DNA from: Candidatus Hydrogenedens terephthalaticus JGI OTU-1
GTDB taxonomy: Bacteria > Hydrogenedentota > Hydrogenedentia > Hydrogenedentales > Hydrogenedentaceae
DNA length: 10,280 bases
Direction of reading: 5' to 3'
Assembly (NCBI GenBank): GCA_000493945.1
Contig: AWNW01000061.1
Location: 3,743 to 14,022, forward strand
Position numbers and translations under genes: made by a program
Shown here: positions 6,767 through 10,280 of the stretch, in pieces
Position numbering within the stretch: position 1 is the stretch's first letter
How the letters are laid out: every line of letters begins with the position of its first letter
Notes under the pieces: model-generated
Told to the model about the DNA's origin: nothing
The model's database searches: none
What the model saw: only the letters and a program-made list of their open reading frames with translations

Positions 6767-7513
6767 CTTAAAAGCGTAGAATCCAAAGTTTTCATTAGTT
6801 AAATCTGTCCCCCCATACCCCTCATATCTTCCATCATCTCTTTTTGAAACAATTCCAGAAGCAGAACCTTTTTGTCCGTTCCACTCACAGGAAGCCTTAT
6901 CCCAATAGGCAACCAATTTCTGTTCCTGCTTTTGAGCAATACCACGCACCTGAGCCCCATTATCAAGCAATGCGGTAAACAAATAATTATCTCCTCTACT
7001 TTTAACCATTGCTTTACCTACAGGAACGATATCCTCTTCCGCATTACGAACTGCAATAACAAAAATCCCCTCTGGATTTTCTGTATTTATGGGCTGCCGT
7101 ATCGCATTATAAATCTGATTACTTGCCAAAACCTGTAATCTCAAATCTTCTGCCATAATAGATAATTGATTACCCAATTCTCCTGACCACGGATTTTCTG
7201 TAGAATACTCACTACTACTTACCAACCAGAGCATAATCCTATCTGCATTAATTCCGGCGATAATAATTAGTATTGTCCCGATAACCGCAATAATCCCCAA
7301 TACAATCTTTCGTGGACTGGGTAAAGTTTCTCCACCTGCGAGCAACTGCTCCTCCGCCTGCAAACGCAATCTACGCTGATCACGCAGATTATTGCCACAA
7401 GTTCTGCAAATTAATGTTCCTTCCGGATTAACAGTTCCGCATTGTACACATACCGCATCTGCATCTATTTTGGAGCCGGGCGAAACATTATAATCTTGTA
7501 AAGTTTTTCTCAT
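6758..7513 (-). CDS. zinc-ribbon single-pass membrane protein of unknown function
   Basis: I do not recognise a named family for this 251-aa protein. The N-terminus carries a zinc-ribbon of the CxxC-CxxC type (C22, C25, C36, C39, with CG knuckles), followed by a basic and glutamine-rich stretch (44-56). One membrane helix spans about 70-88. The remaining 160 residues, presumably outside the cytoplasm, have no cysteine pair or catalytic motif that I can name; the C-terminal part (about 165-251) is rich in Gly, Asp and Tyr and looks like small beta-sheet modules. The start has a good ribosome binding site (AAGGTG, eight bases before the ATG). The gene is upstream of ftsY on the same strand and divergent from the deacetylase gene. 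Zinc-ribbon plus one membrane helix is a common build for envelope or sensor proteins; any role is speculation. Confidence 0.75.
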   Translation of the reverse strand: MRKTLQDYNVSPGSKIDADAVCVQCGTVNPEGTLICRTCGNNLRDQRRLRLQAEEQLLAGGETLPSPRKIVLGIIAVIGTILIIIAGINADRIMLWLVSSSEYSTENPWSGELGNQLSIMAEDLRLQVLASNQIYNAIRQPINTENPEGIFVIAVRNAEEDIVPVGKAMVKSRGDNYLFTALLDNGAQVRGIAQKQEQKLVAYWDKASCEWNGQKGSASGIVSKRDDGRYEGYGGTDLTNENFGFYAFKLP

Positions 7514-7565
7514 GAAATTAACACCTTATAAATTTCGCCTAAAATTACTATATTCATATAATTTT

Positions 7566-7594
7566 ATAATATTTTTCCATTCTAATAATTGTAA
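7566..7594 (-). promoter_or_regulatory. candidate promoter for the zinc-ribbon gene
   Basis: On the minus strand TTACAA (7594-7589, 3 of 6) and TATTAT (7571-7566, 5 of 6) are spaced by 17 bases in the 167-base divergent intergenic region. The region is very AT-rich, so this is only a candidate. Confidence 0.25.
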
Positions 7595-7595
7595 T

Positions 7596-7624
7596 TTTAT
7601 TTTAATGTTTATAACGAGTATAAT
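7596..7624 (+). promoter_or_regulatory. candidate promoter for the deacetylase gene
   Basis: A perfect TATAAT lies at 7619-7624 with a weak TTTATT (3 of 6) at 7596-7601, spaced by 17 bases. It is about 57 bases before the deacetylase ATG and points toward it. The AT-rich setting keeps confidence low. Confidence 0.3.
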
Positions 7625-7680
7625 ACTTTTAATATTTTCCCACTTTTGTCATGTGTTTTTCAATATAGAAAGGGTTTTTT

Positions 7681-8643
7681 ATGAACAAAAATTTATTTTT
7701 CATCTCATTAATGTTATTTTCATTAGTCGCCATCAATGTTTTTTCAGATGAGGAAGTAACTTACGCAGAACGATTGGGCTGGGAAAAAGGAAGTCGTGTG
7801 GTCATCTTTCACATTGATGATGTAGGATTATGTTATGGAGCAAATAAAGCATCAATTGAAGCCTTGACAAAAGGAGTAGCCACTTCTTGTAGTATTATGA
7901 TGCCCTGTGCATGGGTTGACCAATTTGTGAAAGAATGGAAGAAAAATCCACACTGGGATGCGGGACTTCACCTAACATTAACATCGGAATGGGACAATTA
8001 TCGGTGGGGACCTGTTTCTGGTTTCCAACAAGTTCCTGGATTAGTAGATGAATCAGGTTATATGTGGGACAATGTTAAAGATGTTGTAATGAATGCTTCA
8101 CCTGAAGAAGTAGATAGGGAAATTCGTGCCCAACTGGCTCTCGCTGAAAAAATGGGAATTAAACCTACTCATTTAGATTCACACATGGGAACATTGTTTT
8201 CCAGTTTAAAATTTATGGAGAAATATATTAATTTAGGCATAGAAAAACAAATACCTGTTCTCTTTCCGGGAGGGCATATACAATATTTACAACAAGAATT
8301 ACCTATGCCTAAAGAAATTATTTATTCGTGGGCAAAAAAAATCTGGGAAGGAGGATTACCTCTTGTAGATGATATTTTAACATTTACCTACGACTGGAAA
8401 ACAGAAGATAAATTTGAGCCATTGACAAAAGCTCTTCGTGAAATGAAACCCGGTATTACAGAGGTGATTTTACATTGTGCAATACCGACAGAAGAATTTC
8501 CATATTTTACCCAATCGGCTCTTACACGAAAAGGGGACTATTTGATAATGATGAACCCCGAATTTAAGAAATTTTTAGAAAATGAAAAAATTATATTAAC
8601 CACCTGGCGAGAATTGAAAGAGAGAAGAGAAAAGGTAAAATAG
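7681..8643 (+). CDS. secreted ChbG/YdjC-like carbohydrate deacetylase
   Basis: This 320-aa protein belongs to the YdjC/ChbG family of metal-dependent deacetylases, which remove acetyl groups from N-acetylated sugars such as chito-oligosaccharides. Metal and catalytic residues are visible: the HIDDVG motif with D46 and D47, H97 in GLHLTL, and the HLDSHMG motif with H164, D166 and H168. A late LHCAI motif also fits the family. Unlike cytoplasmic E. coli ChbG, it begins with a signal peptide (KN, then a hydrophobic core at about 5-20, likely cut after VFS at 22), so it probably acts in the periplasm or outside. The ribosome binding site AAAGGG (7669-7674) is six bases before the ATG. It ends only seven bases before the convergent epimerase gene. 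The substrate is unknown. Confidence 0.85.
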   Translation: MNKNLFFISLMLFSLVAINVFSDEEVTYAERLGWEKGSRVVIFHIDDVGLCYGANKASIEALTKGVATSCSIMMPCAWVDQFVKEWKKNPHWDAGLHLTLTSEWDNYRWGPVSGFQQVPGLVDESGYMWDNVKDVVMNASPEEVDREIRAQLALAEKMGIKPTHLDSHMGTLFSSLKFMEKYINLGIEKQIPVLFPGGHIQYLQQELPMPKEIIYSWAKKIWEGGLPLVDDILTFTYDWKTEDKFEPLTKALREMKPGITEVILHCAIPTEEFPYFTQSALTRKGDYLIMMNPEFKKFLENEKIILTTWRELKERREKVK

Positions 8644-8650
8644 AGAAGAT

Positions 8651-9357
8651 TTATACAGTGTGAATTTTTTCAGATACTTCTTTTTTGAAATGAGGGAAAC
8701 TTTCCTCATAATTTCGAGTAGCACCGAAAAAGATACTGGAAGAGCCTAATACAAAAACATTCGCACCTAAACGGATGAATTTAGCACAGTTTTTTACAGT
8801 GATATTTCCGTCAATCTCAATATCCACCTGGTATTTATGATACTGTATTTTCCGCGAAAGAATCTGGACTCGCTCAAAAGTTTGGGGAATTATCTTTTGT
8901 CCTGCATAACCCGGGTCCACAGCCATAATTAAAACACGGTCAACTTCCGGTAGAAGGTATTCCAACTCATCTAAGGGGGTCATCGGATTTACTGCTATTC
9001 CGGGGAAAGTCCATATTCACGAATTTGTTTAACTGTTCGATGAGCATGTAAACAGGATTCCACATGCACAATAATACCTGCACAACCAATGTCTACCAAT
9101 CGTTTTATATATCGTTCCGGTCGAACAATCATCAAGTGTGCCCAACAGGGTAATGAACAACATTTGCGGGCTAAAGATATAAAATCAAAACCCAATGTTA
9201 AATTAGGCACAAAGGTTCCATCCATGATGTCAAAATGGAGTTCATCAATACCTATTTTTTGGACAAGACGAAATTCTTCTTTTAATCGCCCAAGGTCAAG
9301 ACACATGACCGACGCAGAATACTTTACTTTTTCTAAATTTATCTTACTCTCACTCAT
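8651..9357 (-). pseudogene. ribulose-/allulose-phosphate 3-epimerase family gene broken by a one-base frameshift
   Basis: The intact product would be a cytoplasmic TIM-barrel epimerase of about 235 aa, interconverting ketose 5- or 6-phosphates at C3. The first frame (9357 down to a TAG at 8995-8997) carries SASVMCLDLGRL, H41 and D43 in HFDIMDG, PNLTLG, and H74 in AHLM. The second frame (to 8651) carries NPMTPLDELEYL, MAVDPGYAGQ, the catalytic Asp in EIDG and FVLGSS. Adding one base to the run of four G (plus strand 9002-9005) joins them without a gap: LSP-GIAVNP-MTPL. The wording is closer to E. coli AlsE (SPSLMCMDL, MTVDPGFAGQ) than to Rpe, so allulose-6-phosphate 3-epimerase is possible. 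It follows a ribokinase-like gene by 18 bases. It may be a true pseudogene or a sequencing error. Confidence 0.85.
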
Positions 9358-9375
9358 AGGGAAACTCTTTTACTT

Positions 9376-10280
9376 CTATTTTTTATGTTTTTTCAGAAAC
9401 TTTTGCGCCTCATCCAGATGAGGCATGGAGGGTTGTGCACCAAATTTTGTACAGGCTAATGCCCCAACAGCATTGGCAAAATCCAATACATCATCAATTC
9501 CCGATTGTCCCCATGCAAAAGCCAAAGCAGATGTGAATGCATCACCTGCCGCTGTAGTATCTACAACAGGGACTTTATAACTAGGAACAAAAATTTCAAA
9601 ATTACCATCGTTATAATAACAACCCTGAGAACCTAATTTAAGAACCACAGAAGATACCCCCATCTTTAAAAACTTTTCAGCACATTTTAATCGGTTTTCA
9701 GATTTTGAGGGATTTATACCCGTTAGAAATTCAGTTTCTGTCTCATTGGGGGATATCACATCTATATAAGGGAAGATATGCTTTGAGATATTTCGCGGAG
9801 GACCTGCATCTACAATGGTTATCATACCATTCTTTTTGGCTAATATTAGAGCCGTTTCAATAGTTTCCGGAAGCAATTCTAATTGTGTTAGCAAAATATC
9901 CCCTTTCTGAAAAATCTTCTCCTGTTTTATTACATCCTCAGGTTTCAATTCATGATTGGCTCCCGCAATTACAACAATACTATTTCTCCCGTCTTTATCT
10001 ACAAAAATTAATGCGGTTCCCGAAAAAACATCTGAAGTTTCTTTTATAGTATTTGTAGGTATTCCTTCATCTTTAAAACCTTTTTTCATACTCATGCCAA
10101 AATGGTCTTTTCCCACACAACTTATAAAGTTTACATCTGCCCCTAATCTCGCCAGTTAAACGGCTTGATTGGCTCCTTTCCCTCCAAAAACGATAGATAA
10201 AGACTCACCTCGAAAGGATTCCCCTTCTTTCGGTAAACGGGGCACTCTGGCAACGATATCTACATTAGCACTACCGACAA
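9376..10280 (-). pseudogene. ribokinase-like PfkB-family sugar kinase, 5' partial, interrupted by an in-frame TAA
   Basis: This PfkB-family kinase phosphorylates a sugar such as ribose with ATP. Read from the window edge the frame gives VGSANVDIVARVPRLPKEGE, then GGKGANQAV, a stop (TAA, plus-strand 10156-10158), then LARLGADV and VGKDHFG. This is the normal ribokinase N-terminus interrupted at one codon. The rest is intact: TGALIF-like segment, NSIVVIAGAN, SPNETE, and the anion-hole and catalytic motif DTTAAGDAF, as in RbsK. Only a few N-terminal codons lie beyond the window. Downstream of the stop an ATG at 10116 would give a 246-aa product lacking the GGKGAN sugar-binding motif, so it should be inactive. 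It shares an apparent operon with the frameshifted epimerase. The true substrate is uncertain. Confidence 0.85.

Noticed and set aside
7512..7751. 79-codon plus-strand open frame across the divergent intergenic region
   Set aside because: It is low-complexity translation of AT-rich DNA, overlaps the deacetylase start in another frame and has no ribosome binding site that I can see.
8644..8650. Shared terminator between the convergent deacetylase and epimerase genes
   Set aside because: Only seven bases separate the two stop codons and I see no hairpin with a T-run there.
10156..10158. Stop-codon readthrough or a non-standard genetic code in the ribokinase-like gene
   Set aside because: TAA ends intact genes in this window (for example mlaF and the RsbW-like gene), and TAG and TGA are also used as stops.

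Overview
This is an AT-rich (roughly 35-40 % G+C by eye) bacterial window with no phage, IS or CRISPR signature. An MCE/Mla-type lipid transport system with a PqiC-like lipoprotein points to a diderm (two-membrane) bacterium. An FHA-GAF-SpoIIE phosphatase next to an RsbW-like kinase, a zinc-ribbon membrane protein and a secreted ChbG/YdjC-like deacetylase would fit an uncultured lineage of the PVC, planctomycete or Hydrogenedentes kind. That placement is a guess from gene content only. Stops are standard: TAA, TAG and TGA all end convincing genes.

Region 1 (about 1-5633, + strand) is a tightly packed, translationally coupled operon. It encodes an FHA-GAF-PP2C (RsbU/SpoIIE) phosphatase, an RsbW/SpoIIAB-like kinase, a STAS protein with a DSSG phospho-site (RsbV/SpoIIAA or MlaB-like), an MlaE permease, an MlaF ATPase, an MCE (MlaD) protein with a long helical tail, and the start of a PqiC-like lipoprotein. 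A complete partner-switching triad is thus in one transcription unit with a lipid transporter, and no sigma factor is present. In E. coli the STAS protein MlaB is a subunit of the MlaFEDB complex. The attractive reading is therefore phospho-control of the transporter through its STAS subunit.

Region 2 (about 5610-5750) is a head-on junction. The lipoprotein gene loses its 3' half exactly where the 5' end of a minus-strand uracil-DNA-glycosylase-like gene, also missing its 3' part, begins. This is either an inversion or deletion breakpoint or a chimeric assembly join.

Region 3 (about 5610-7513, - strand) holds a zinc-ribbon single-pass membrane protein, then ftsY (SRP receptor) with its own good sigma70-like promoter, then the glycosylase fragment 14 bases after ftsY.

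Region 4 (7681-8643, + strand) is a secreted ChbG/YdjC-like deacetylase, divergent from the zinc-ribbon gene.

Region 5 (8651-10280, - strand) is a ribokinase-family gene followed by a ribulose-/allulose-phosphate 3-epimerase gene. Both are damaged: the kinase by an in-frame TAA, the epimerase by a one-base deletion in a short G/C run. Three gene-breaking lesions within 5 kb suggest either local gene decay or draft-quality sequence such as a single-cell or metagenome assembly.
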